In this document: piece by piece, positions 21,488-35,147 of the stretch | Position numbering within the stretch: position 1 is the first letter of the stretch | Layout: each line of letters begins with the position of its first letter | Assembly (NCBI GenBank): GCA_033296885.1 | Contig: MU863899.1 | Span: 186,001-250,000 of the forward strand | Origin: Triangularia verruculosa | Taxonomy: Eukaryota; Ascomycota; Sordariomycetes; Sordariales; Podosporaceae | Reading direction: 5' to 3' | Length of the DNA stretch: 64,000 nt | Translations under genes and position numbers: made by a program | The notes under the pieces: model-generated | Seen by the model: the letters and a program-made list of their open reading frames with translations, nothing else | Database searches by the model: none | What the model was told of the DNA's origin: nothing

Positions 21488-23728
21488 ATGGCTCCACGAT
21501 CAGAAGGCAGCCAACTCAAGAGAGGTCGCGCTCCCGTATGTACCCACTCTGACTGCTTTTATGAATCTTCCTCGTCAATGGCGTCACTCTCTTGGCCATG
21601 TTTGCGCCGATTAATACTTTTTCTCCAGGGCTCTCCGGACGAGGCGGCCTCGGAATCGTTCAAGAAACCTCGCCGATCCGAACGTCTCTCTCAGCGCATC
21701 GACAACGACATTGTAAAGACCCCAATTTCGAACAAGCAGCATCTCCCGTCGCCAGTGACACACCTAACTAGCGAAGGAACCGACGAGTTTGCCAAAGAAG
21801 CGACAGCCACGCCATCTGAAGGCCGTATTAACCAGGCCCAGCGCCGCGATGAATACATTCACTCCCAGGTCGCCGCTCTCAGCTCACCTCCACAAGATAC
21901 CCAAGCATTCAGCCAAACACACGTGGACCCCAACGCCCCGCTTTCCGATGAAGTAGAAGACGAGGTGAAGGAAGGAGTCTGGGGTTATCTCTTGCCGATG
22001 GACACTCGTTACGGAGGCACGTGTGTAGTCTTGAGGAAAAGGGGGTCTTGTCCCCCCGCTGAGACCGTATCTGGTGCTGTCTCCGGGGGCGCGAAACGGT
22101 CCGGTAGGAAAGGCCGGGGTGCGCTTCTGAAAGAGCAAGAGGCTTTCGATCAGAAACAAAAGTCAGGCAAGCTCTCCTCTGGCGGTTATCTCATTGGAAG
22201 GCATCCTGAATGCGGTAGGTTTCCGAAGCATGATCCAAGAAGAACACGGAAACTGACAGGCAGCAGATATCCAAGTCGATGATCCGATAGTTTCGAATCG
22301 TCATTGTCTGCTATTTACTGAGCACAAGGGCAACGACACGGTCGTGATTGTTGAGGATCTGTCCAGCAACGGTACCTTCGTCAACGATCAGCTGGTCGGG
22401 CGCAATCAACGGCGTGAGCTTAAGGAGTATGACGAGATCGCTGTCATGGACAAGGCTCGGTTCATCTTCCGCTACCCCAAAAACAGGCACGCCAATGCCT
22501 TTTTGCAGCAGTATACACCGATCGAAAAGCTCGGAAAGGGCCACTTTGCCGAGGTGTATCTGTGTATCGAAAAGTCGACAGGGCAACGCTACGCCGTTAA
22601 GGTCTTCACCAAGACACCAGGAGTGGAAGAGCGGTCAAAGAACGAAGGTCTGCAGCAAGAAATAGCCATGCTTATGGGCGTCAGCCATCCAAACGTCCTA
22701 TGCCTCAAGGACACCTTCAACGAGCCCAATGCGGTCTATCTGGTCCTGGAACTTGCGCCGGAAGGCGAGCTGTTTAATTACATCGTCAAAAAGCAAAAGC
22801 TGTCCGAGGCTGAGTGCCGCAAGCTTTTCACTCAGTTGTTTCAGGGTGTCAAATACTTGCACGACCGAAACATCGTGCATAGAGACATCAAGCCAGAGAA
22901 CATCCTACTGGTCGACCGTGACTTGCATGTCAAGCTTGCAGACTTCGGCCTGGCCAAGATCATAGGAGAAGAGTCATTCACGACAACGCTTTGCGGAACA
23001 CCCAGCTACGTGGCCCCAGAGATCCTGGCGGACACCCGAAACCGCAAGTACACCAAGGCCGTCGATATCTGGTCGCTTGGTGTGGTCCTCTACATCTGCC
23101 TTTGTGGTTTCCCTCCATTTTCAGACGAGCTCACCAGTGCGGCATTCCCATACTCCCTGTCTGAACAGATTAGAAAGGGGAAATTTGACTATCCATCACC
23201 CTACTGGGATCCAGTTGGTGACCCTGCTTGTGAGTCGCCTCTTGTTTGAGACTTTTTTAAGAGTATTTGCTAACTTACATTGGTGTAGTGGATCTCATCG
23301 ACTCCATGTTGGTGGTCAACCCAGAGAAGCGCTTCACCGTTGACCAGTGCCTGGCTCACCCGTGGATGACGATGAAAACGCCTGGTGTTAATGACAGCAC
23401 TAACGGTCTAGTCAGCGGTATTCAGGGGTTGGATGTCGCCCGTCGTGGTGTTCAGAGAGAGCGAACATTACTGGCCTCGATCAACAACGTCCAGGTTGTC
23501 ACCCAAATACCAGGGGGCGATAAGCCAGACGTCAAGGTTTATGCCAAGAATCCCGAAGCCACGCCAAAAAAGGAGGCCAGACCAGACGATGCTAGAGACC
23601 CGGATGAATTCAGCCAGATGGGTGGCAAGGGCGACCAAGTACTTTTCGGTGATGACGGCGACAGCCACTACTCGGTGAACGACATTGCCAAGCCTAACGG
23701 CAAGGGCAAGGCGAACGGTGGGAAGTAA
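21488..23728 (+). CDS. prd-4: CHK2-family checkpoint kinase (PRD-4/Rad53-like): FHA + Ser/Thr kinase
   Basis: Nuclear DNA-damage checkpoint kinase. In Neurospora the orthologue PRD-4 also links damage to the circadian clock. Exons 21488-21535, 21629-22214, 22267-23229 and 23289-23728 give 678 aa. An FHA domain (about residues 160-285) has GYLIGRHPEC, SNRHC and SSNGTFVND, so its phosphothreonine pocket residues are present. The kinase domain (about 295-590) has LGKGHFAEVY, YAVKVF, HRDIKPEN, DFG and APE (SYVAPEILAD), all catalytic residues intact. The C-terminus is a disordered tail with NLS-like Lys-rich patches. SQ/TQ sites cluster between the start and the FHA (DTQAFSQTH). The 93-nt first intron is a multiple of three without an in-frame stop. 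The gene diverges from eIF3m. Confidence 0.95.
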
Positions 23729-25284
23729 GCCACGAGGCTCTGAAGATGGGATGAAAGGAAATGCATGTTTTATTGGGATATGGGATTACATGGAGAGTTC
23801 GGACGAACACGGCACAGATGTCGGTTATATGGGGTCAACTTTTATAGGATTATCTGGAGGGGAGTTATTTGGCACTGGGAGTTTCTTTTTTTTTTTTTTT
23901 TTTACATGGTCGATCGACTTTTGTCTGGTATTGTTCTGCTAGGATGGATTGGGATGGAAGATGGGCATATGTTGGTCTGATTCTTTGGGCGTTTATAGTA
24001 GTTTATATTCCCTTTTCTTTCTTGATTGATCCCACGAGGTTTTTGATCGCATTCGAGCACCAGACTCAAAAAGTGATATTCCATGATTTTTATCGCAAGC
24101 ACAATGGGAGAGTGCACACAGAACAGACAGATGGATGGGAAAGCGAGACTCATAAAACTAGATAGCAAGCAAATCTGAGCGTTATTATCGGGGATGTGTG
24201 TCAATGTTGAGGTGGTTTTGAGTCGGAGTATGGAAACTGGGAAGTCGGTGTCTTGTTCGGGAAGCCCCTGACAGAGTTGGGGGGGAGGGGGCGGGCGTTG
24301 ACATTTGCCACCCTCTCTTTCTTGCTTCATACCCGTGCTATCCAGTTTGTATCACAATAACTGGTGTCAGGCAGCATATCTTCCCAACTCAACCAGGGCA
24401 GGGTACCTAGGTAGATGAGAGCCGCCTGGCACATCAAAGTCTTCTGCATTTACCTACCTACCGAACAAACACCGTATACCCTTTCAATTAGAATTACATC
24501 CTCCCATCTCACGCCACGCATGCCGGGCACTATGGCCCATTAAAAGAGAAATATTATCAAAAACACAAGAACCGTCTGAAAGATCCTCCTCGCTACCTAT
24601 GTAGTAGCTGAAGTCGAAAAAGGCTTTCAACCAAATCACAATCCACCCACCCACCTAAAACCACGTACAACAACACAGAGTTATATGTTACCCTCTCCCA
24701 ACCATCCCGCTCTCATTCCCATTAAAACAACAACTAGTCCTAAAAATTCAACACCAACGAAACCGAAGAGCAGAAAACCCAAATCATAGTAAAAAACATT
24801 ATCTTTTTCAAGCTACACTACAACAAACAAAGATTCCACCTCCTTTCCCCCCTTCCTATTTTCACCTCCCATTCATCCTGACCGCCAACCCTACCATCTG
24901 CTATGTGAAACAAGAGAAACCAAGCCAGGTCAGTCATCAAAGAGAAAAAACTGCATGCTATAGAATTCATACACGCGCGCACGCACGCACACACACACAA
25001 GCAAAAGAAAAGAAGATAAAAAAACCATTACAACACAAGCATGCATGCCTAACAGAAAAGAAAAAAAACACAGCAGCGCCAAACTTTCCAAAACCCATTA
25101 GCACCCTAACCCCGCTCCATATCATTCATAAACCTCGTCCAAGTAGAGATGTTTTTCTTAACAAAAAAAAACAACAACTTTCAACTATCCCCTCCTTCTA
25201 CTCCCCCTTTCACTCCCCCCATCAATCACTTCTCTGCCGACTAATATTCAAAAACGGCACCCCGCAAGCGACCCCCAAGCCACC
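23729..25284. other. convergent intergenic region
   Basis: A 1.5-kb AT-rich stretch between the 3' ends of PRD-4 (+) and Csx2 (-). It contains a T-run of about 18 near 23886 and a CG/CA dinucleotide microsatellite near 24970-25000. ORFs present are short and low complexity; no gene is supported. Confidence 0.55.
24973..25000. repeat. CG/CA dinucleotide microsatellite
   Basis: Alternating purine-pyrimidine tract (ACACGCGCGCACGCACGCAC followed by ACACACAC) in the intergenic spacer. Confidence 0.7.
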
Positions 25285-28200
25285 CTATCGCTCTGGTATC
25301 GGGCTCTTCGCCAGCCTCCCACCCGCACTCACCCTCTTCTGCAGTCTAGCCTCCCTCTCCTTCTGCAGTTTATCCCCCGGACTCAGCGTCGAGCCCGAAG
25401 GCAGAGACCCGACCCCGTCATACGAACCTCCAGAAGCTTCAATCGCCGCTTTCCGTCCCCTCTTCATATCAATGTATCCCTGAGCCGCATGACTGAGCGG
25501 GATCTGTGGCATTTCCGCTGGTATCTCGGCCCCGTTCTGGACGAGCAGCTCCGCGATCGGGAAAGGGATCATCTTGTCGACTGTCGGGGAGGGACCGGGC
25601 GTTACGGGTGGCGACATGGGTGCTGGGTCGGCAGCTGCAAGCGCCAGGTACACGGCGTGCGTGCCTCGAGACTTGTCCGTGACGTTGGGGTTGGCTTTCA
25701 GAGCAAGAGCGTAGATGACTTGCTGGATTTCATTTCTCTTAATGGCGGCCAACAAGGTCTCGTCGGCAGTGGCGAAGCGTGACAAAGTCGTCGAGATTGG
25801 CTCTACGAATGCTCGATCCACGTACTTGGCCGTGATGAATTTGAGCCTTTGCTCTCGGGTTGCTTGAGCCGTGAGCTTCAAGGCGGGATCCAGCTTGGCC
25901 TCGAATACCATGTTGGAAATTCTGTTACCTACAAGAAACAGCAGCTCGATAATGTCTGGCGTGAACGAGGTGGTGTCGAGGGTGAGTGATCGGATCTTGC
26001 TGATGTGGGTTCCGAGCGATCGGTGGATTCCGCTGCACTCGATGCAGACAATGATGGCCAAATTGAGCGAAACCCACTCGACCTTGTTGCTCGACCCACA
26101 GTCGGCACACCATGAGTTGCCCTGGTCGTTGTCCCGGAGTAGCTGGAGGAGCCTGTCGGGTCTCTCCTCGAAGCTGGTGCTTCGAGCAGTCGCTGGGCGG
26201 GCGCCAACCGTCGTGCGCCGAGTTGGGATACCCCCAGAGTTGTGGTGGTTGCCATGAGTGACTGACGGGCTTTTGCCAACAAACATCGAGCCAAAGTCCA
26301 TACCATTGAAACTCGAATCGCCTGGGGCTGTCGATGGCGGCCTGTCCTTAAATGAGCGTCCTTCAACGGCGCTCTGTAATGCATTATTGATAGCCATGAT
26401 CCAACTATTCATATCTTCTTCGGATGTTGCTTGATAAACGCGCTTGAACTGGGGCGTAATGACTTCGAAACAGAACCGTCTTTCGGCATTCCTGGCCTCT
26501 CGCACTGATGCGAGACGCAGATCGATTGGATCCATATGCAGGTCCAGCCTTTGCTTCCAGTTGCTATACTCAGACAGCTTTCCTTGGTCAAGGACAATCC
26601 AAAACCTATTAATATGTTAGTAGATGTACACAAAATGGCAACATGTATATATGATGAACATACTTATGCCAGCCTTGCTTATTCAAGTTCCGCGGATCCA
26701 CATGTCCACCGGGCCGGTTCAAAGCCCAGAGAAGGCCTTCCTTGCGGTTTGATGTCTCCTTTTCAAGCTGTGCTATGTGCCCGGGATCACGTTCTTCAAG
26801 GTCCCGGATCCCCTTGAATTTAGCATTCTGTTGGGGACTACCCACCACATGCTGGGTTAGACTACCAGGTGACCTTGTCAACTCTGCGGGAGAGCTGCCC
26901 AGATTGGCTGATGGTGTTGGCTTGAGCTGAGAGCCGGTGCTATTGGCACGTCCAAGTTCCGAGTCCGAGTTGCTTGGGTTTCCATTTGAATGAACAGAAG
27001 CCGTATTAGGTCCGGCCGAGGTAGGTGGCGGCTGTATCTCCGGTTCATTGTAGTTGAGATTGCTCTTCTCCAGGAGCCTTCTTTTCTCCTCGCGTTCCCT
27101 CCGTTGGTACTGGTATTCCTTATCTGCCTCCAGAACTTCAGTGGACAATGCCTCAAGTTGCGGAAGCAGGTCTTCGATTTTCTTTGAAGTCTTGAGAAAA
27201 CATCTGGCCTGGGCATCGGCGTACTTGGTGAGATGTGAGAGAATTTCTTGTTCTTTGCGCCCACCGGATAGATCCTGCATAAACGAGGAATAATCGAAAC
27301 GCTTCAACTCGAAGTTCTTTCGTTTTGTCTGGTATTTGGTATCACTCTGTTTCGCCTTGACAGAATCGTGTCTTTGACCGAGATAACGGCTGACATAGGC
27401 ATAAAAGTCCTTGCTTTCTTCCTCGAAATCGCGCTTTTTGGACTCGGCCTGTTTGATGTCAATCTGATATACCTTGCTCATGGGCTCAATCACGATTCTT
27501 TGTATGTTTGCCGTGTTCTGTCGCTCATATGATAGAATTTCGCGGGCGATCTTGTCAAAGTAGTGTTCGATGGCTGGTTTGACGGCGTTTGCGTTGGTCG
27601 AAGACACGTCTTTCAAAGCATCCATGAAGGCGGCAAATGCATCGTTCGCCTCCGTTTGCGCAGCATGAACATTTTCAGCCTTCTTGATCAGCCTCTTCAT
27701 CTGTGATCGCATATTGCCCGTCTTTTGCTCGAGGGCTTTCATTGTTGCACGGAAAACGGGGCCATCGTCGGAAACCGACATGTCCTCACCGGGACGTGGG
27801 CAGTCAACCTTGATCTGTTCCTTTGGTTGCGATGGCGCGGGAGAGGGAGCACTAATTGGCTCATGAGTGCTGCTGAGTGGAGAGACCAACTCTTCAAGCT
27901 CCGGTACTGGGCTGATTCGAGATTCAAGTGACTGTGAAGACGCCACACGGGATTTTGGTGGAGCGCTCAAGAGAATAGGGGGTATTGGTGAGCTCGGTTG
28001 GCTGAGGTAGGGCGATGTGTCTAACGATGTGAGTCGGAACCCTCCCAAGAAGGCGCTATAGCCAAATCAAAGACTTACTGGAGACGTAAAAAGAGAAGCT
28101 AGCCAAGGGTTCCAATCGGTGTGCACGCTGGTCATACTCGACAAACTAGAGGGGTTTTGTCAGCACCCTGCAATATGGGGGGAGTGTTGCAAGAGCACAA

Positions 28201-28943
28201 ACAGTGCATGAGTTTCGCCAACCGCCTCCTTTATCCTCGGTGTGTTTTGGCGGTTTCCATTTCCATGTCCAGTCAAACGTCACCGAAGGGCTCCCATCGG
28301 TCGAATATGTCCCGACAAGGTCGACATTTGGGTTCTTGTGAAGGTTTGGATCGGCGTGAAATTCTCGAGTAACCAGGTTCTCAACTTCGCGAGCCGTTGG
28401 AGCATAGACAAAGGTCAGGCCTTGAATATTCGTATCGACAGCGGCTACAGTGTCGGCGCTCCCCGAAGGACTTCGGATAAGCTGCTGCGATCTGCGGAGG
28501 ACAAAGGTGAAGGTAAAGACAAGATCGTCATCGTTGGCGAGCTTCAAGAGGAAGGCTGGACCAGCTGCTGAGCTGATGGATTCAGGGTCCTATAAAGCAA
28601 ACCCAAGTCAGCCGAGCCCATCATGACAACCTGCTGGCATAAAAAGGGCGCGCGAACCAGGACGAAGTCGACAGGGCCATTGTCGCCAGAGGCCCGCGAT
28701 GCGGATATTCTAGTAGCGGGATATGCATTCGGAACTATGTTTATTGAAGCGCGTTTTCTGGGGCTAGAGATTACAACTGAAGAAATAGATACTGGCAGAG
28801 GCAAGAAGTCAGCGAAGAGTATTTACACTGGTGTTGGTCCATAGTCCTGTCAAATAAGAGACAAGCAAGGGGAACTTACATCTGTTTTGGTCTCTAAGAT
28901 AGAGCGATGCGCCCTCTTCGGGAGAGCTGCTGACGTTGCCCAT
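25285..28943 (-). CDS. csx2: BAR-PH-ArfGAP protein (Csx2-like Arf GTPase-activating protein)
   Basis: Six exons (28943-28880, 28791-28658, 28589-28203, 28145-28079, 28020-26664, 26605-25285) give 1109 aa. Order: N-terminus MGNVSSSPEEGASLYLRDQN, conserved in fungal Csx2 and matching the N-myristoylation pattern; a beta-rich N-terminal domain (about 40-210); a BAR-type coiled domain (about 290-500, KALEQKTGNMRSQMKRLIKKAEN...); a PH domain (about 640-760, EGLLWAL...KFWIVLDQGKL...WIMAINNAL); and an ArfGAP zinc finger (about 815-935) with CADC-x16-CIEC and the arginine-finger context GIHRSLGTHIS. An ankyrin-like tail follows. It should stimulate GTP hydrolysis on Arf at curved membranes. The second intron's donor (GTTCGC) is the weakest junction; a few residues there may be wrong. 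Confidence 0.93.
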
Positions 28944-30936
28944 CGTGACGGTGGGAGTGCTGGGAGCGGGCGCCGCTAATCATGCGAAATGTGTGAAGGG
29001 ACTGCGGTGTCGACAGGAAGCTGGAAAACAGTCGGCCGGTAGGTATTGCGAGGACAGGAATGGTGGATGGAAATCCAAACGAAGTTTGGCGGTAGCGGCT
29101 CTCAGCGGCGCGGCGGGGTTGCCTTCCACTAGTTCGCTGGGGTCTGGGGGTCTGGGTCGGAAGGGGCGCCGCGCACGCAGCATGGGGGAGGTCTCTGAAA
29201 CCCTGCAACCTCTCACACCCCCAGAGGTAAGGTATGGATCGGACCCTATCTTCTGTATGTATTACCAACTCGCCAGCCTCTCAACGGCCAGTCACGGCGC
29301 ATGGGACTAGGCTGAGCCTTGCTGCTGGATGGGCAGAATAGAAGATGTGATTTGCTGGCCTTCGAGCTTCGACAATCTTTTGCATCGGAAACAAAGGCCG
29401 TTCTCACACGGAGATTGTGTCGCTGCAGGTACTTCATGGAATCCAGACACGGGAAAAGAGACATGCCTCGTTGGTCATGTCCCATTCATCCTCGATATTT
29501 TGCCTGCCTGCACCAGGCACCGGGCATCTCCTCTCCTTTTACGGTATGTGTCTCAACGTCATCTGCTCGCCAAGCCATGTGATGGCCCGTGTTGACGATT
29601 CCGTGCAGTGACTCCTTCAAAGTCGCACGACACGTTGCCCCTGGATGCTGAGACGTGAGACTTCTGTGCCTCTTCGGAGCCACGAGACGGGGCTCATTAT
29701 TTCTAGAATTGCCGCTGGGCCATCCCAAGCCCGGCTGCTGGTCTTTCGACCAACGATGAGCAGCTGCATATGATGTCAGAGGTCCAGAGGACCCTCTCTC
29801 GTAATATTATCCTATACGAAGGGTTGGTGAGGTAGCATAATACTCATGGTCGTTTTACGCTATATGCTATGGCAAACGGCCCCGTATCTGTGGAGTACAC
29901 CAGGTGGAAAGAAAAGACTCAGACATCTCTTCTGGCATCTGATCCATTCAAGATGCATTGAAGTTGCAGGTTGACAGCCAGGGGCCGGGCTTGGAGCACT
30001 GAGGCTAAAAAGCGGGGCTGCGGGCTTGATAGTCAAAGCCAGCCACGTGAGAGTCACACAGCCCCCAACAACTGAAAACTCGTGTCTCCCGATTGTCTCT
30101 ATTTTGAGCTGATGAAAGACCAACATATCTCGAGTTGATCGAGTCTAGACATAGGTATTCGGAGAGTTCCGAGCCGGCTGCAGGTCTTCTGCCATTCGCA
30201 GGTCCGGCGACAGACCTTCGTTCTGCGAGGGAGGTTGCAAAACCCATGATCAGCGGTCGTATCTGTACGAGCACGACCTCTCACGCCTCTCTTAAAGGAG
30301 TTAGCAGAAAACTGAAGGCAAAAAAGAGGGGTACGCATGTGTGACCAGAGCTTTTAACAGCCCTCGTGGATGGAGTCTAAGCAGGCGGAACTGGTAGACA
30401 GACCGCAATAGCTTTTGAAAGGTTAGACATGTTGCTCGGTAGGATTTGTATACATAAGATTGGATACCGGAATCATGAGGTTTGACTGCCAGCAAGACCA
30501 GGGTATAGGTCCGTAGGTGGCACCTAAAATGCTGGCCAGCTAGTGGGAGCTGCCGCCCAAAACCAGAGACCTGGCAGCCCCCGGCTCCCTTTATTAGGGG
30601 CGCTTCACAGCTGGCGGCTATGACGTTTCTAAATCCAACCACACGCCCTCTCCGTTCACCACGAGAGACCACACGAGCAGCAACACCGCAACCTGTTCCC
30701 GTTCTGCATTGCACGTCTTGAAAAACCGTTTCTCTACTGGAATCTTTGCGCGATTGATCTCTGAGTTCCCAGACGTCGCCAGAGCACTCCCTGCTGGGCA
30801 CTGTACCTGCCACCTTCGTGCGCTTTGGTCAGGCTTCGAAACCGCCATGCCGGGGCGGGCTTGACCTATTCAGCCGACTGCCACCGCCGCTTCACTCTCC
30901 GATACGTGAACCCGCTCGCTATCACGAGACGCCATT
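28944..30936. promoter_or_regulatory. divergent region Csx2 / Ync13
   Basis: About 2 kb between two divergent starts. Many short ORFs are seen but none has a domain or coherent splice continuation. No RNA gene is recognised. Confidence 0.5.
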
Positions 30937-33900
30937 ATGTCCCAGGCATCGCGAGCCTCGTACCATGCCAATCGCCGGGTTGGCAGCCTCGGCCGAGCAC
31001 CGTCGAGAGCCCGCGCGCCGACAATTAGCTACGACGATGCATACTCATTCGCCCTGCGCATCGCCTTCTTGAACTACCTCCTCCAGCCACGGAAGAAGAG
31101 AAAGGAATATGTCAACACGCCCAAACCGCCCCCGAGGGCGCATACCTCGAGTATGTCGGAGCTGATGAAGGACCTGACCGGTTCAGCCTCTATCAAGCTC
31201 CCCCACGCGTTCCGTCAGTTCTTGGAGAGGCGAATGTCCGGTGTGCTTCAAGGGATAGAAAGGCTACCAGGGTTCAGCGATGCTTCGGTGAAGAGAACGT
31301 TCGCTGAGGCCTATACCGCCTTCACCGCCAAGGACTTCCAGAAGTCAATCGACAAGGACCGCAAGGTCGAACCACTGGTTTTGATCTTTTACTCAGCTGC
31401 AACCAAGGCCCAGGGGCGAGGAAAGGCCGCCGATGATCATTCTTGGAAGTACATGGTGGACAGGCACCTGGCCATGTTTATCAGGCTTCTCAGCAGCATT
31501 CTCAAGGACCTGGGCAGTGAGAAGTCTGAGCTTATTGGGCGCCTCAACACGCTAGAGAAGAAGCTGATGACAAACGACCAAAATTTGTATCTGGACACTG
31601 GGCAGGAGGAGCACAAATATGTGGAGAAGGATATACCCCTGACCTACGAGGTCAAGGATATGTTCATGGTCCAGACGGTCGCCAAGATATTTGGGGTAGC
31701 CAATTCTGAAGTACAGAATGACATCGACAGAAACATGTCGAGTTGGACCGAGGACAATGCTCTGAAGGACTTCAAAGGGTACCAATTCAGGCTCTCAGCC
31801 GGCATGGCAGGGACATTGCGAAAATCAGACTTTGATGTGGACGAAGCCTTTGAAGAATGGAGGCGACAAGAAGGCCCCCATCTGGCAAAGATCTTTGCGG
31901 AGCTCCTGAGCGTTCGACCTGATCTGAAAGGAGGATCTGGTACTGGGAACGACAAGGTGCTCTCAGCGAGACCAACGTCCATGTATGAGGATCAAGCCTA
32001 CGCAGATCTTGGGAGGATGCTGTCCAACAACGACCCCGGGTCTCCCGTTTCTGGCTTTGACCCTTCTTTTAGCTTCGGATCGCTTTCGCTCGAGGATACG
32101 GGCAGCATACGAAGCGTGGATGAGCCAAGTTACACATTCATTCCACAGGACCCGCGCGCTGTCTACAAGATAATCACCCAGTATATCCTGACCTACGTTG
32201 AGATGCACGCCCAAGATGACTCCTCACTGCTGGCTGAGGAAACCAACGATCTCCTAGTAGAGCTGGCAGTTCGATGGCGCATCCCACAGTTCACTCGCCA
32301 TGTTGTCCTAGTCGAGGTCGTAACTCGCAAATTCCTCGATTCGGAGATCACTGCTGAGCAACTGTACGCTTATCTGGACTCTGTCAAAGAGCCTCAACCG
32401 GAGCCAAAGAAGATTCCTCCTATATATTTGTTCACCTCGGGTCTCAGTGAGATTGAACCCAGCAAGTGGAGAATGGTCGATTTTGCAGGCTACCAGCAAG
32501 CCCTGCGAGACCTGCATGAAGCTCTACTGCGGGAGCTGTATACTCTCTTGTGCCAGTGCTATATTCCGAAACCTCCATCTGTCGGTGTTGTAATGGCGTT
32601 GCTCATGAACCACATCTACAATGACCCTTCCTTCTCGCCGAAGCCGGAGGACGAGACGGAGTTTTCTCAGCAGCTTGAGAACGGTTTGCGTGAGGCGGCA
32701 GGGGACGCCTACCGGGGCTTCCTAGACGTACACATTCCTCGGGACCAACAGGAGTGGGATTTTGCGAATGTGGTGAACCTCGGAAAAGCCGTCGTAGGAC
32801 TGGCCGAGAAGATCAAGAAGCGTTACCGTAAGAATCCAGAGGTAATGGGTGTCAGCCCCTTCAAAGTTCTTGTCGAGACAACGTTCCCAAGCTTCGAGGA
32901 AGACACCCATGAGATCATCAAGCGGGTGCTCGACATGGCCAAGCAGCAGAATGTCGAGATCGATCTGCAGGATGGTTTCGACCTGTATAAGGAACTGGTC
33001 GAAATCCGAAAGATTCACCTCGAGTCACTCCCCGATAAGCCGTTTGCCTTTCACATTGAGGATCTACTCGAAGGCTTTGTCTGGAGATGGATTCAAAATG
33101 CAGAGGAGAAGATGACGCAGTTTGTCGAGTCAGCTATCAAGCAGGATCAGTTCAAAGTCAGAGTACGCCATGAGGGAGACATTCCCACTGATGACGAGAG
33201 GCACAGTCACTCGATTATCGACACTTTTACGCTTTTTAATCAGACGGTGGATCAGGTGTATCAGCTGGGGTGGAATGACGAGGTGCATCTGGCCAGATTT
33301 ATGACGAGCTTGGCAAAGGCTTTCGCGGCGGGTATTGGAAGATATTGTGAGATCGTCGAATTGCAGTTTGCGAGGGAAATGGACAGGCAGAGCGCTCAGG
33401 AGGCGGCTGCACAAAAGACCGCGCAGGAGAAGTTCTTCCAGTATGCGAAGGAAGCATGGAATACAAAGGAAAGGGTCGAACCTTTCCAGTTCTATCCCGA
33501 GGTTGGTTTTCGTTTTCTTGTTGGTGTTGCTGTGTTTGAGACTAACTGTTGTTTCTCAGTCGTTTGTCAAATTCAACAATATCGAGTATGCCATGCAGAT
33601 GCTCGATAGGCTAGAGAAGCTCATGAATGTTGATCGTTGCGCGGAGGTGCTGGATGAGGTTGACGGTCCTAAGCAGATGGCCAGGCGGCCGGCTCACTAC
33701 GTGTTTACGATTAAGATCGTCGAGGGCGAGGATCTGAAGGCGTGCGATCCGAACGGGACTAGTGATCCGTATGTGGTGCTTTGTGATGAGTATCAGAAGC
33801 GCCTGGCCAAGACGAGGGTGATTCCGCGGACTCTGAACCCGAGGTGGGATGAGTCGGTTGATATCACGGTGTCGGGGGCGCTGAACGTCATTGCCACTAT

Positions 33901-35147
33901 TTGGGACCATGACATGTTTGGCGAGCACGATTTCGTGGGCCGGACGTCGCTTAAGTTGGACCCGGTCCACTTTGGTGATTACTTGCCGAGGGAGTTCTGG
34001 CTTGATCTTGACACCCAGGGGAGGATACTGTTCAGAGTCACGATGGAGGGTGAGCGTGATGATATCCAGTTCCATTTCGGGAAGGCATTTAGGCACTTGA
34101 AGAGGACAGAGAGGGATATGGTGCGGAAGGTCACGAGCAAGGTAATGCTTTCCTACCTAAACCCGAAATTCAACAAAACTGTGATACTGACAAGATTTCT
34201 AGCTTACTATGCACATCAATGCTTCGCTCTCTCATGAGGCGTTGCGAAACCTCTTGAGCAAGGGTATTGCAGCTTCTATGGCCAGTCTGTGGAAGAAGAA
34301 GCAGGCCAGTGCGCCGCCGGTGACCGCAGCCGAGGTTGAGAATGCTCTCCAGCCGCTGTTCACCTACTTTGACGAGAACTTTGCCATCATGAAGCAGACG
34401 CTGACGGATGCTACGATGATGGCAGTCATGACACGGCTCTGGAAGGAGGTGTTGCTCGCCATCGAGAGCCTACTGGTTCCTCCGCTCTCGGATAAGCCAT
34501 CAAACCAAAAGCCACTTACTCAGACCGAGATGGATGTCGTCTACAGATGGCTCGAACTTCTCTTTGCTTTCTTCAACGCCAAGGACCCCGAAACGGGTGA
34601 AGTGCTGGGAGTGCCGGCCGATGTCCTCAAGTCGCCTAAGTGGCACGAACTGGCATCGCTCAACTTCTTTTACTTTGACTCGACCGAAAATCTGATCAGG
34701 ACATCGGAGCGAATGGTGGCAGCCAACATGGAGAGAGCGAAGCTTCAAGCGCAGCAATCTCACCCTGCCCTGCCCAACCGACTATCTGCCCCAGCGTCAC
34801 TGGGAGGAAACCATCTCAGCGTGGCCAACGCTGGCTTTGGCAGTCTAGGAACGATCAGGCGCGGCAAGAGTATTATGATGAGCCGAAACCTGGGTACGAT
34901 GAGGAAAGCCAAAGAGGAGAAGAGGAAGGAGATGCAAGCGGACCCTAGCGATGATATGATCATGAGGATTCTGAGGATGAGGCCGGAGGCGGTGAACTAC
35001 CTCAAGGAGCGCCAGAGGCAAAAGGAGCGGATGGCGGCGAGGCAGCAGGCGGCAAATATCGTGCGACAGAGTGTCCATCAGGGGTGGAATAATGGGCCGG
35101 CATTTGGGGGAGCGTTGTATGGGAGGAACAATTTGCCGCAGCGATGA
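30937..35147 (+). CDS. ync13: Munc13-like MUN/C2-domain protein (Ync13-like)
   Basis: Three exons (30937-33501, 33560-34141, 34203-35147) give 1363 aa. The family combines MUN/MHD helical regions flanking a single C2 domain. Here the first helical region covers about residues 80-850 (Munc13 homology features such as DLLEGFVWRWIQNAEEKM and the VDQVYQLGW block). The C2 domain follows at about 900-1020 (FTIKIVEGEDLKACDPNGTSDPYVVL, TLNPRWDES, WDHDMFGEHDFVG) with the Asp residues of a calcium/phospholipid site. A second MUN part (LHEALRNLL-like SHEALRNLLSKG...) runs to about 1260 and a basic tail ends the protein. In fission yeast, Ync13 acts in exocytosis/endocytosis at the division site during cell-wall formation; vesicle tethering is inferred here. 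Both introns join conserved sequence in phase 0. Confidence 0.93.

Noticed and set aside
30301..30813. 170-codon minus-strand ORF in the Csx2/Ync13 spacer
   Set aside because: No domain, and it overlaps other equally long chance ORFs.
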